Below, piece after piece: positions 16,188-25,365 of a DNA stretch of 64,000 nucleotides. A program made the position numbers and the translations under genes. The notes below the pieces were generated by a model. The model saw only the letters and a list, made by a program, of their open reading frames with translations. It had not been told where the DNA came from and ran no database searches. Position 1 is the stretch's first letter. Each line of letters starts with the position of its first letter. Where the stretch lies: the NCBI RefSeq assembly GCF_002091715.1, contig NZ_BDAG01000014.1:62001-126000 (forward strand), written 5' to 3'. The stretch comes from Pseudomonas migulae NBRC 103157. Its GTDB lineage: Bacteria > Pseudomonadota > Gammaproteobacteria > Pseudomonadales > Pseudomonadaceae.

Positions 16188-17324
16188 ATGATCCCCAGAA
16201 CCTTGTTCAGCCCCGAACACGAACTTTTTCGCGACAGCGTGCGAACGTTCCTCGAAAAAGAGGCCGTGCCGTTTCATGCTCAATGGGAGAAGCAAGGCTA
16301 TATCGACCGCCAGCTCTGGAACAAGGCGGGGGAGGCGGGGATGCTCTGTTCGCACCTGCCGGAGGAATACGGTGGGCTGGGGGCAGACTTTCTCTACAGC
16401 GCGGTGGTGATCGAAGAGGTGGGACGTCTGGGGCTGACCGGCATTGGTTTTTCCCTTCATTCCGACATTGTTGCGCCGTACATCCTGCATTACGGCAGTG
16501 AAACGCTGAAACACAAATACCTGCCGAAACTGGTGTCTGGCGAGATGGTCACTGCGATTGCCATGACCGAGCCGGGCGCGGGGTCCGACCTGCAAGGGGT
16601 GAAAACCACCGCGGTGCTCGATGGCGACGAATACGTGATCAACGGTTCGAAGACTTTTATCACCAACGGCTATCTCGCTGACCTGGTGATTGTCGTGGCC
16701 AAGACCGATCCGAAGGCGGGCGCAAAGGGCACCAGTCTGTTTCTGGTCGAGGCGAACACGCCTGGCTTCGCCAAGGGCAAGCGCCTGGAAAAAGTCGGCA
16801 TGAAGGCGCAGGACACCTCGGAGCTGTTCTTCCAGGATGTTCGTGTGCCGAAGGAAAACCTGCTGGGGCAGGCCGGGATGGGTTTTGCATATCTGATGCA
16901 GGAATTGCCGCAGGAGCGTCTGACGGTCGCTGTTGGCGGACTGGCATCGGCTGAGGCTGCGCTGCAATGGACGCTGGAGTACACACGCGAGCGCAAGGCG
17001 TTCGGCAAGGCGATTGCCGATTTCCAGAACACCCGCTTCAAGCTGGCGGAAATGGCGACTGAAATTCAGATTGGCCGGGTTTTCGTCGATCGCTGCCTGG
17101 AATTGCACCTGCAAGGCAAACTCGATGTGCCGACGGCGGCGATGGCCAAGTATTGGGGCACGGACTTGCAGTGCAAGGTGCTCGACGAGTGCGTGCAGTT
17201 GCACGGCGGTTACGGGTTCATGTGGGAATACCCGATCGCCCGTGCGTGGGCGGATGCGCGGGTGCAGCGGATTTATGCCGGTACCAATGAAATCATGAAG
17301 GAGATCATTGCCAGATCACTGTAG
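16188..17324 (+). CDS. Acyl-CoA dehydrogenase, long-chain/isovaleryl type
   Basis: A 378-residue FAD enzyme catalysing alpha,beta-dehydrogenation of an acyl-CoA. It has all three domains: a helical N-terminus, then the FAD/substrate segment AMTEPGAGSDLQGVKT, then the C-terminal helices with RKAFGKAI and QLHGGYGFMWEYPIAR. The end reads RIYAGTNEIMKEIIARSL: the position holding the catalytic Glu in short- and medium-chain enzymes is Ala. A Glu in GGLASAEAAL aligns with the helix-G base of LCAD and isovaleryl-CoA dehydrogenases, so I place it in that class. The stop codon lies inside a REP sequence. It is probably regulated by the divergent GlxA-type protein. Chain-length preference is unknown. 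Confidence 0.88.
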   Translation: MIPRTLFSPEHELFRDSVRTFLEKEAVPFHAQWEKQGYIDRQLWNKAGEAGMLCSHLPEEYGGLGADFLYSAVVIEEVGRLGLTGIGFSLHSDIVAPYILHYGSETLKHKYLPKLVSGEMVTAIAMTEPGAGSDLQGVKTTAVLDGDEYVINGSKTFITNGYLADLVIVVAKTDPKAGAKGTSLFLVEANTPGFAKGKRLEKVGMKAQDTSELFFQDVRVPKENLLGQAGMGFAYLMQELPQERLTVAVGGLASAEAALQWTLEYTRERKAFGKAIADFQNTRFKLAEMATEIQIGRVFVDRCLELHLQGKLDVPTAAMAKYWGTDLQCKVLDECVQLHGGYGFMWEYPIARAWADARVQRIYAGTNEIMKEIIARSL

Positions 17325-17406
17325 GAACCGGCTTGCTGGCGATAGAAACGGCGCGGTTTCGCTGTATACCGCGTTGTCCCAATCGCCAGCAAGCCAGCTC
17401 CTGCAA
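17319..17406. repeat. REP pair overlapping the acyl-CoA dehydrogenase stop
   Basis: Left arm CTGTAGGAACCGGCTTGCTG starts at 17319 and right arm CGCCAGCAAGCCAGCTCCTG ends near 17403. The TAG stop at 17322-17324 is part of the left arm. Confidence 0.8.
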
Positions 17407-17413
17407 GTGCGGG

Positions 17414-18454
17414 TCAAGGCGCCGGATTCGGGTGATCCTTGTGAATCGCCTCAATCCCCGCCAGCACTTCATCGGAAAGTTTCAGCTCGAAGCTGGCAAT
17501 GTTGCTGTCCAGTTGTTCCAGCGTCGTCGCACCGATGATGTTACTGGTCACGAACGGCTGCTGCGTCACGAACGCCAGCGCCATTTGCGCCGGATCCAGG
17601 CCATGCTCACGGGCCAGCGCCACATAACGGCTGCATGCCGCTTCCGACTGTGGGTTGAAATAGCGGCTGAAGCGGCTGTAGAGACTCAGGCGCCCCTTCG
17701 GCGGACGCGCGCCACCTTCGTACTTGCCCGACAGGAAACCGAACGCCAGCGGCGAATAGGCGAGCAGGCCGCACTGTTCGCGGATGGCGATTTCCGCCAG
17801 GCCGACTTCGAAGCTTCGGTTGAGCAGGTTGTACGGGTTCTGGATCGATACAGCGCGCGGCCAGCCACGGGCTTCAGCCAGCGCCAGGAAACGCATGGTG
17901 CCCCACGGCGTTTCGTTGGACAGGCCGATGTGGCGGATCTTGCCGGCTTTGACCTGTTCGTCCAGTGCTTCGAGGGTGTCCTCGAGTGGCGTCAGGTTGG
18001 CTTCGATCTTGTGTTTGTAACCCAGTTGACCGAAGAAGTTGGTGCTGCGCTCCGGCCAGTGCAACTGATAGAGATCGATGTAATCGGTTTGCAGGCGCTT
18101 GAGGCTCGCATCCACCGCTTCGGTGATGTGCTGGCGGTTGTGGCGCAGGTTTTTGTCGCGGATGTAGTCGATGGTGTTGCCGGGGCCGGCGATCTTGCTG
18201 GCCAGGATCCAGTCGGCACGATCGCCATGGCTTTTGAAGTAATTGCCGATGTAGCGCTCGGTGGTGGCATAGGTATCGGCCTTCGGCGGCACCGGGTACA
18301 TCTCGGCGGTGTCAATGAAATTGATCCCGGCGCTTTTGGCCCGTTCAATCTGTGCGAAGGCTTCAGCCTCGCTGTTTTGCTCGCCCCAGGTCATGGTTCC
18401 GAGGCAGATGGCGCTCACGTTCAGATTGGTTCGGCCTAGCTGGCGATAGTCCAT
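17414..18454 (-). CDS. Tas-like NADP(H)-dependent aldo/keto reductase
   Basis: A 346-residue aldo/keto reductase, the same length as E. coli Tas and similar throughout (GTMTWGEQNSEAEAFAQI, IDTAEMYPVPP, LKRLQTDYIDLYQLHWPER). The catalytic tetrad is visible: Asp and Tyr in DTAEMYP, Lys in ILASKIAG and His in YQLHWPE. The C-terminal NADP-binding segment is NIIGATTLEQLDSNI. The ATG at 18454 has AAGGAG eight bases upstream, which rejects the longer start at 18508. Physiological substrate unknown; E. coli Tas was found as a suppressor of tyrosine auxotrophy. Confidence 0.87.
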   Translation of the reverse strand: MDYRQLGRTNLNVSAICLGTMTWGEQNSEAEAFAQIERAKSAGINFIDTAEMYPVPPKADTYATTERYIGNYFKSHGDRADWILASKIAGPGNTIDYIRDKNLRHNRQHITEAVDASLKRLQTDYIDLYQLHWPERSTNFFGQLGYKHKIEANLTPLEDTLEALDEQVKAGKIRHIGLSNETPWGTMRFLALAEARGWPRAVSIQNPYNLLNRSFEVGLAEIAIREQCGLLAYSPLAFGFLSGKYEGGARPPKGRLSLYSRFSRYFNPQSEAACSRYVALAREHGLDPAQMALAFVTQQPFVTSNIIGATTLEQLDSNIASFELKLSDEVLAGIEAIHKDHPNPAP

Positions 18455-18629
18455 CAAGAGCTCCTTGGGCAAAACAATCATAAAAGCAGGTTGAAATATT
18501 TTTCGCAATCTGCATAATTGCGCACCTCTTTCTGCAGTGGAAGTGATGCGCCGCCGCCGAAGAATCTTGCCGTTGAACGGACGCGCCGACCCGAGCCCCC
18601 GAAAGCGTCTGTATCCGGCTGCCTTTGAC

Positions 18630-18658
18630 TTGTCAAAGTACGCACTATTCAGTAAGAT
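18630..18658 (+). promoter_or_regulatory. Candidate sigma70 promoter for rplM-rpsI
   Basis: TTGTCA at 18630-18635, a 17-base spacer and TAAGAT at 18653-18658, 42 bases before the rplM start. Confidence 0.55.
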
Positions 18659-18699
18659 CCGCCGTCTAATTTACAGGGCGGCCCCTGAGGCTATAAAGA

Positions 18700-19128
18700 A
18701 TGAAAACTTTTACTGCTAAACCGGAAACAGTACAGCGCGACTGGTTTGTCGTCGACGCTGCAGGTCAGACCCTGGGTCGTCTGGCCACCGAAATCGCGAG
18801 CCGTCTGCGTGGCAAGCATAAAGCTGAGTACACTCCTCACGTTGACACCGGCGATTACATCGTCGTTATCAATGCCGAGCAGATTCGTGTAACCGGTGCT
18901 AAAACCACCGACAAAATCTACTACTCCCACTCCGGTTTCCCGGGCGGCATCAAGTCGATCAACTTCGAAAAGCTGATCGCTAAAGCCCCTGAGCGCGTGA
19001 TCGAGACCGCGGTCAAAGGCATGCTGCCTAAGAACCCGCTGGGTCGCGACATGTATCGTAAGCTGAAAGTCTATGCGGGCGCTGTACACCCTCATACTGC
19101 TCAGCAGCCCCAAGAACTGAAGTTTTAA
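18700..19128 (+). CDS. rplM: 50S ribosomal protein L13
   Basis: A 142-residue protein that is full length for L13 ([20 protein letters not shown] near the start, [20 protein letters not shown] near the end). It binds 23S rRNA early in 50S assembly. It is followed after 14 bases by rpsI, the usual two-gene operon, and preceded by a candidate promoter. In E. coli L13 represses its own operon; the leader here is short and I see no clear operator. Confidence 0.98.
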   Translation: MKTFTAKPETVQRDWFVVDAAGQTLGRLATEIASRLRGKHKAEYTPHVDTGDYIVVINAEQIRVTGAKTTDKIYYSHSGFPGGIKSINFEKLIAKAPERVIETAVKGMLPKNPLGRDMYRKLKVYAGAVHPHTAQQPQELKF

Positions 19129-19142
19129 CGGAATAGTTCATT

Positions 19143-19535
19143 ATGTCGGCGACTCAAAATTACGGCACTGGCCGTCGCAAGACCGCAACCGCACGCGTTT
19201 TCCTGCGTCCGGGCACTGGTAACATCTCCATCAACAACCGTTCGCTGGATAATTTCTTCGGCCGCGAAACTGCCCGCATGGTAGTTCGTCAGCCGCTGGA
19301 ATTGACTGAGACTGTCGAGAAGTTCGACATCTACGTCACCGTGATCGGCGGTGGTGTAAGTGGTCAAGCTGGCGCAATCCGCCACGGTATCACTCGCGCT
19401 CTGATGGACTACGACGAAACTCTGCGCGGTGCTCTGCGCAAAGCCGGCTTCGTAACCCGTGACGCACGTGAAGTTGAACGTAAGAAAGTCGGTCTGCGTA
19501 AAGCGCGTAAGCGTCCGCAGTACTCGAAGCGTTAA
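19143..19535 (+). CDS. rpsI: 30S ribosomal protein S9
   Basis: A 130-residue full-length S9. The N-terminus [19 protein letters not shown] and the basic C-terminal tail ending RPQYSKR, which reaches the P-site tRNA in the 30S subunit, are both conserved. It is the second gene of the rplM operon and is followed by a terminator. Confidence 0.98.
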   Translation: MSATQNYGTGRRKTATARVFLRPGTGNISINNRSLDNFFGRETARMVVRQPLELTETVEKFDIYVTVIGGGVSGQAGAIRHGITRALMDYDETLRGALRKAGFVTRDAREVERKKVGLRKARKRPQYSKR

Positions 19536-19556
19536 TTCGCTTTCGCGTTCAAAAAG

Positions 19557-19592
19557 AACGCCCAGTTTCCTCGCGAAGCTGGGCGTTTTTTT
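19557..19592 (+). terminator. Terminator of the rplM-rpsI operon
   Basis: Stem AACGCCCAG / CTGGGCGTT with an intervening loop, followed by T7. Confidence 0.92.
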
Positions 19593-19802
19593 ATGGGCGC
19601 TATTTATCAAAGAATTGCTCTGTGACAACTTGCCACAGCCGTAGAGCCCCTATACTGCAAGGCTTGGCAGTGGAGCCCTTCGGTAATTACCTTGTCAGGA
19701 TTGGGGCTTTTCATTACCATTCGGCAAAATTTTTATAAGTACATAGTTTTACTTAGTAGATGCCTGATTTAACAGGCCACAAAGCTGATGGGAGAGGACT
19801 GA

Positions 19803-20396
19803 ATGAGCAATGACGGCGTGAATGCAGGCCGGCGTCGCTTCTTGGTAGCAGCCACATCCGTGGTGGGTGCTGCAGGAGCGGTGGGGGCTGCGGTCCCGTT
19901 CGTGGGGTCATGGTTTCCCAGTGCCAAGGCGAAAGCCGCAGGTGCACCGGTGAAAGTGAATGTCAGCAAAATCGAGCCAGGCCAGCAGATGATTGCTGAG
20001 TGGCGCGGCCAGCCGGTGTTCATTGTCCGCCGTACTTCGGAAATCCTGGGGAATCTGAAAAAGATCGAGGGCCAGCTGTCTGACCCGACCTCCAAGAACT
20101 CGACTCAACCGACTTATGTCGACCCGGAAACGCGTTCGATCAAGCCAGAGGTTCTGCTGCTGATCGGTATCTGCACACACCTCGGTTGCTCGCCGACCTT
20201 CCGTCCAGAAGTGGCGCCTGCGGATCTGGGCAAGGATTGGGTAGGTGGTTATTTCTGCCCTTGCCACGGTTCCCACTACGATTTGGCTGGCCGCGTCTAC
20301 AAGTCGCAACCTGCGCCTTTGAACCTGCCAGTTCCCCCGCATTCCTATGAGACCGATGACATCATTGTCATTGGCGTCGATACGGAGAAAGCGTGA
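19803..20396 (+). CDS. petA: Ubiquinol-cytochrome c reductase iron-sulfur (Rieske) subunit
   Basis: A 197-residue Rieske protein of the cytochrome bc1 complex, which oxidises ubiquinol and passes electrons to cytochrome c1. The [2Fe-2S] ligands are in CTHLGC and CPCHGSH in the C-terminal half. The N-terminus has a twin-arginine-type GRRRFLVAAT followed by a membrane anchor, as expected for Tat-exported Rieske proteins. The 266-base gap before it contains a TATACT box (19651-19656) with a TTGCCA at 15-base spacing, a weak promoter candidate with a leader of about 140 bases. Its TGA overlaps the petB ATG. Confidence 0.97.
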   Translation: MSNDGVNAGRRRFLVAATSVVGAAGAVGAAVPFVGSWFPSAKAKAAGAPVKVNVSKIEPGQQMIAEWRGQPVFIVRRTSEILGNLKKIEGQLSDPTSKNSTQPTYVDPETRSIKPEVLLLIGICTHLGCSPTFRPEVAPADLGKDWVGGYFCPCHGSHYDLAGRVYKSQPAPLNLPVPPHSYETDDIIVIGVDTEKA

Positions 20397-21607
20397 TGAG
20401 CAAGTTCATGGATTGGGTTGATGCGCGCTTTCCCGCGACCAAAATGTGGGAAGACCATCTCAGCAAGTACTACGCCCCGAAGAACTTCAACTTCTTCTAT
20501 TTCTTTGGTTCCCTGGCGCTGCTCGTTCTGGTTAACCAGATCGTCACCGGTGTCTGGCTGACCATGAGCTACACCCCGTCGGCGGAAGAAGCATTCGCCT
20601 CCGTCGAATACATCATGCGTGACGTCGAGTACGGCTCGATCCTGCGTCTGCTGCACTCCACCGGCGCTTCGGCGTTCTTCATCGTGGTCTATCTGCACAT
20701 GTTCCGTGGCTTGCTCTACGGTTCGTACCAGAAGCCGCGTGAGCTGGTGTGGGTCTTCGGCATGCTGATCTACCTGGCGCTGATGGCGGAAGCCTTCATG
20801 GGTTACCTGCTGCCATGGGGCCAGATGTCCTACTGGGGTGCCCAGGTGATCATCTCGCTGTTCGGTGCGATCCCGGTCATCGGCAACGACCTGACCCAGT
20901 GGATTCGTGGTGACTACCTGATTTCCGGTATTACCCTGAACCGCTTCTTCGCCTTGCACGTGGTTGCCCTGCCGATCGTGATTCTCGGTCTGGTGGTGTT
21001 GCACGTTCTGGCGCTGCACGAAGTCGGCTCGAACAACCCGGATGGCGTGGACATCAAGAAATACAAAGACGAAAACGGCGTACCGCTGGACGGCATTGCC
21101 TTCCACCCGTACTACACCGTGAAAGATATCGTCGGTGTGGTGGTGTTCCTGTTCATCTTCTGTTCGATCGTGTTCTTCTTCCCTGAAATGGGCGGCTACT
21201 TCCTCGAGAAGCCGAACTTTGAAGTGGCGAACGCGTTCAAGACGCCAGAGCACATCGCTCCGGTTTGGTACTTCACCCCGTTCTACGCGATTCTGCGGGC
21301 GGTTCCGGACAAGCTCCTGGGCGTTATCGCCATGGGTGCGGCCATCGCTGTGCTGTTCGTCCTGCCATGGCTGGACCGTAGTCCGGTCAAGTCGATGCGC
21401 TACAAGGGCTGGTTGAGCAAGATCTGGCTCTGGGTGTTCTGCATTTCGTTCGTGATTCTGGGCGTGCTGGGTGTTCTGGCGCCGACTCCAGGCCGTACGT
21501 TGCTGTCGCAGGTATGTACCTTCCTGTACTTCGCCTACTTCATTCTGATGCCGTTCTACACCAGGCTCGAGAAGACCAAACCGGTTCCGGAAAGGGTGAC
21601 TGGCTGA
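20396..21607 (+). CDS. petB: Cytochrome b of the bc1 complex
   Basis: A 403-residue polytopic cytochrome b with about eight transmembrane helices. The haem-binding His pairs lie in helices B and D (the first near LRLLHSTGASAFFIVVYLHM, the second near FALHVVALPIVILGLVVLHV), and the PEWY-type quinol-site region appears as APVWYFTPFYAILRAVPDK. The ATG at 20396 shares a base with the petA stop (TGATG); the GTG three bases earlier lies inside petA and is less likely. Confidence 0.97.
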   Translation: MSKFMDWVDARFPATKMWEDHLSKYYAPKNFNFFYFFGSLALLVLVNQIVTGVWLTMSYTPSAEEAFASVEYIMRDVEYGSILRLLHSTGASAFFIVVYLHMFRGLLYGSYQKPRELVWVFGMLIYLALMAEAFMGYLLPWGQMSYWGAQVIISLFGAIPVIGNDLTQWIRGDYLISGITLNRFFALHVVALPIVILGLVVLHVLALHEVGSNNPDGVDIKKYKDENGVPLDGIAFHPYYTVKDIVGVVVFLFIFCSIVFFFPEMGGYFLEKPNFEVANAFKTPEHIAPVWYFTPFYAILRAVPDKLLGVIAMGAAIAVLFVLPWLDRSPVKSMRYKGWLSKIWLWVFCISFVILGVLGVLAPTPGRTLLSQVCTFLYFAYFILMPFYTRLEKTKPVPERVTG

Positions 21608-22389
21608 TGAAAAAACTATTTGCTGTACTGATTCTTGCTGCCATGCCTGTGTTCTCGTTCGCGTCGACAGCTGGTGCTCCTGAATTGGAAAAGGTCGACA
21701 TCGACGTTTCCGACAAGGCTGCCATGCAGGATGGCGCGCGTACGTTCGCCAACTACTGCATGGGCTGCCACAGTGCCAAGTTCCAGCGCTACGAGCGTGT
21801 TGCCGATGATCTGGGCATTCCTCACGATCTGATGCTGTCGAAGCTGGTGTTCACTGGCGCCAAGATTGGCGACCACATGAACATCGGCATGCAGCCGGCT
21901 GACGCCAAGACCTGGTTCGGTGCCGCGCCACCTGACCTGACCCTGGTGGCTCGTGTTCGTGGTACGGACTGGCTCTATGGTTACCTGAAGTCGTTCTACG
22001 AAGATCCGTCGCGTCCCTGGGGCGTGAACAACAAGGTCTTCCCGAACGTGGGCATGCCGAACGTCCTGGCGGGCCTGCAAGGTCGTCAGGTCGTAGGTTG
22101 CAAACAGGTGCAGATCGTCGAAGACGGCAAGAAGCAATATGATCCGCTGACCGGTACCGCGCTGACTCATGAAGCGTGCGATCAGCTGACCATCGTGCCG
22201 AAGAGTGGTGCTCTGACCGAAGAGCAGTTCGATGAGAAGGTCAAGAATCTGGTAACCTTCCTGGCTTACTCGGCTAACCCGGTTAAGCTGCAGCATCAGC
22301 GCATTGGTACCTACGTCTTGCTGTATCTGGCGTTCTTCTTCGTATTCGCCTACTTGCTCAAGCGCGAATACTGGAAAGATGTGCACTGA
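21607..22389 (+). CDS. petC: Cytochrome c1 of the bc1 complex
   Basis: A 260-residue protein. It has a cleavable signal peptide (about residues 1-20, ending FSFA), the haem c motif CMGCH, a probable distal Met region (MNIGMQPADAK) and a C-terminal membrane anchor (YVLLYLAFFFVFAYLLKREY). It accepts electrons from the Rieske protein in the periplasm. The ATG overlaps the petB stop (TGATG), which indicates translational coupling through petABC. Confidence 0.96.
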   Translation: MKKLFAVLILAAMPVFSFASTAGAPELEKVDIDVSDKAAMQDGARTFANYCMGCHSAKFQRYERVADDLGIPHDLMLSKLVFTGAKIGDHMNIGMQPADAKTWFGAAPPDLTLVARVRGTDWLYGYLKSFYEDPSRPWGVNNKVFPNVGMPNVLAGLQGRQVVGCKQVQIVEDGKKQYDPLTGTALTHEACDQLTIVPKSGALTEEQFDEKVKNLVTFLAYSANPVKLQHQRIGTYVLLYLAFFFVFAYLLKREYWKDVH

Positions 22390-22417
22390 TAAAGTTTCAA
22401 GCAATTGCTGTTAATCG

Positions 22418-22503
22418 CGCGCGCCCAAGGGCGTCTCTGAAGGTGTAACGAGCCTGGTCATCCAGGCGTTACGGGAGGCGCCCTCTGGGCGCGCTCGTTT
22501 TTC
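22418..22503 (+). terminator. Long two-tier hairpin between petABC and sspAB
   Basis: Outer arms GCGCGCCCAAGGGCGTCTC and GAGGCGCCCTCTGGGCGCGC enclose an inner stem GTAACG.GCCTGG / CCAGG.CGTTAC with loop TCAT; T5 follows. This is a strong terminator or attenuator before sspA. Confidence 0.8.
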
Positions 22504-22539
22504 CGCTTCCGATAATTTCAACAAGCGAGGAGGACCGCC

Positions 22540-23157
22540 ATGGGCGTGACCAATCGGTTGGCCTGTTACTCCGACCCCGCCGACCACTATTCCCACCGAG
22601 TGCGCATCGTACTTGCAGAGAAGGGTGTCAGCGCCGAGATCATTTACGTGGAAGCTGGCCGCCAGCCGCCTAAACTGATTGAAGTGAACCCTTACGGAAG
22701 CCTGCCCACCCTGGTCGATCGTGACCTGGCGTTGTGGGAGTCGACCGTGGTGATGGAATATCTGGATGAGCGTTACCCGCATCCGCCTCTGCTGCCGGTT
22801 TATCCAGTGGCGCGTGCCAACAGCCGTCTGCTGATTCATCGTATTCAGCGTGACTGGTGTGGTCTGGTGGATCTGATCCTGGATTCGCGGACCAAGGAAG
22901 CAGCCCGCGTGGTGGCTCGTAAAGAGCTGCGCGAAAGCCTGACAGGCGTGTCGCCGTTGTTTGCCGACAAGCCGTTTTTCCTCAGTGAGGAACAAAGTCT
23001 GGTGGATTGCTGCCTACTGCCAATACTCTGGCGCTTGCCGATTCTGGGTATTGAACTGCCGCGGCCTGCCAAGCCGCTGCTTGATTATATGGAGCGCTCG
23101 TTTGCGCGTGAGGCTTTCCAGGCGAGTCTGTCTGGTGTCGAACGCGATATGCGCTAA
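22540..23157 (+). CDS. sspA: Stringent starvation protein A
   Basis: A 205-residue protein with a glutathione-S-transferase-like fold lacking the catalytic residues. It has a thioredoxin-like N-terminus ([39 protein letters not shown]) and a helical C-terminus. SspA binds RNA polymerase holoenzyme and alters transcription under starvation and acid stress; in pseudomonads it affects virulence factors. The ribosome site AGGAGG precedes the ATG. sspB follows after 16 bases, the standard pair, downstream of petABC as in many gamma-proteobacteria. Confidence 0.96.
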   Translation: MGVTNRLACYSDPADHYSHRVRIVLAEKGVSAEIIYVEAGRQPPKLIEVNPYGSLPTLVDRDLALWESTVVMEYLDERYPHPPLLPVYPVARANSRLLIHRIQRDWCGLVDLILDSRTKEAARVVARKELRESLTGVSPLFADKPFFLSEEQSLVDCCLLPILWRLPILGIELPRPAKPLLDYMERSFAREAFQASLSGVERDMR

Positions 23158-23173
23158 GGCTTAAGGAGCCGCT

Positions 23174-23587
23174 ATGAACTCCAGTCGACCTTATCTGGTC
23201 CGCGCGCTCTACGAGTGGATTGTGGACAACGATTGCACCCCGCACATGCTGGTCAATTCCGAGTATCCGTCGGTGCAGGTGCCACAGGGTTTCGCCAGTG
23301 ACGGACAGATTGTCCTGAACGTATCGCCGGCCGCCGTGCGTCATTTGCACATGGACAACGAAGCGGTCAGCTTCGAAGGCCGCTTCGGTGGCGTGCCGCA
23401 CACCCTGTACGTGCCTATCGCATCGATCCTGGGTATCTACGCCCGGGAGAATGGCCAGGGCATGGTGTTCGATCTGGAGTCGCCCATGGAGGACGAGGAA
23501 GAGATCGAGCCGGATGATGATCTTCCGCCACCGGACAGTGAACCGCCGCGCCCAAGCGGTCGACCCAGTTTGAAAGTGGTGAAGTAA
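23174..23587 (+). CDS. sspB: ClpXP adaptor SspB
   Basis: A 137-residue protein. The N-terminal about 105 residues form the ssrA-tag-binding domain (RPYLVRALYEWIVDNDCTPH, NVSPAAVRHLHMDNE). An acidic, Pro-rich linker (MEDEEEIEPDDDLPPP) leads to a C-terminal ClpX-docking tail ending GRPSLKVVK. It delivers ssrA-tagged proteins to ClpXP. A terminator follows immediately. Confidence 0.96.
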   Translation: MNSSRPYLVRALYEWIVDNDCTPHMLVNSEYPSVQVPQGFASDGQIVLNVSPAAVRHLHMDNEAVSFEGRFGGVPHTLYVPIASILGIYARENGQGMVFDLESPMEDEEEIEPDDDLPPPDSEPPRPSGRPSLKVVK

Positions 23588-23594
23588 TAAAAAA

Positions 23595-23620
23595 GGCGAT
23601 CCGAAAGGATCGCCTTTTTT
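23595..23620 (+). terminator. Terminator of sspAB
   Basis: Perfect stem GGCGATCC / GGATCGCC with a GAAA tetraloop, flanked by an A-run and T6. Confidence 0.95.
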
Positions 23621-23624
23621 ATTA

Positions 23625-23691
23625 CTGTAGGAGCTGGCTTGCTGGCGATGGCGATCCGGAAGACGCTATCGCCAGCAAGCCGGCTCCTATG
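23625..23691. repeat. REP pair (REPIN), GCCAGCAAGCCGGCTCC type
   Basis: Left arm CTGTAGGAGCTGGCTTGCTG at 23625 and right arm CGCCAGCAAGCCGGCTCCTA ending near 23689. Confidence 0.85.
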
Positions 23692-23692
23692 G

Positions 23693-23722
23693 GGCGATGG
23701 CGATTTCAAAATCGCCATCGCC
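23693..23722. repeat. Perfect 14-bp-arm palindrome
   Basis: GGCGATGGCGATTT at 23693-23706 and its exact complement AAATCGCCATCGCC at 23709-23722, separated by two bases. It lies directly between the REP pair and the end of dolP. It may be a minus-strand transcription stop for dolP although it lacks a T-run. Confidence 0.7.
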
Positions 23723-23729
23723 GGGAGGG

Positions 23730-25364
<1,635 letters not shown>

Positions 25365-25365
<1 letters not shown>

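Noticed and set aside
19636..19802. A riboswitch or attenuator in the petABC leader
   Set aside because: AGCCCC and GGGGCT can pair and a T4 follows, but the loop is long and the pairing short, and no known leader motif is recognised.
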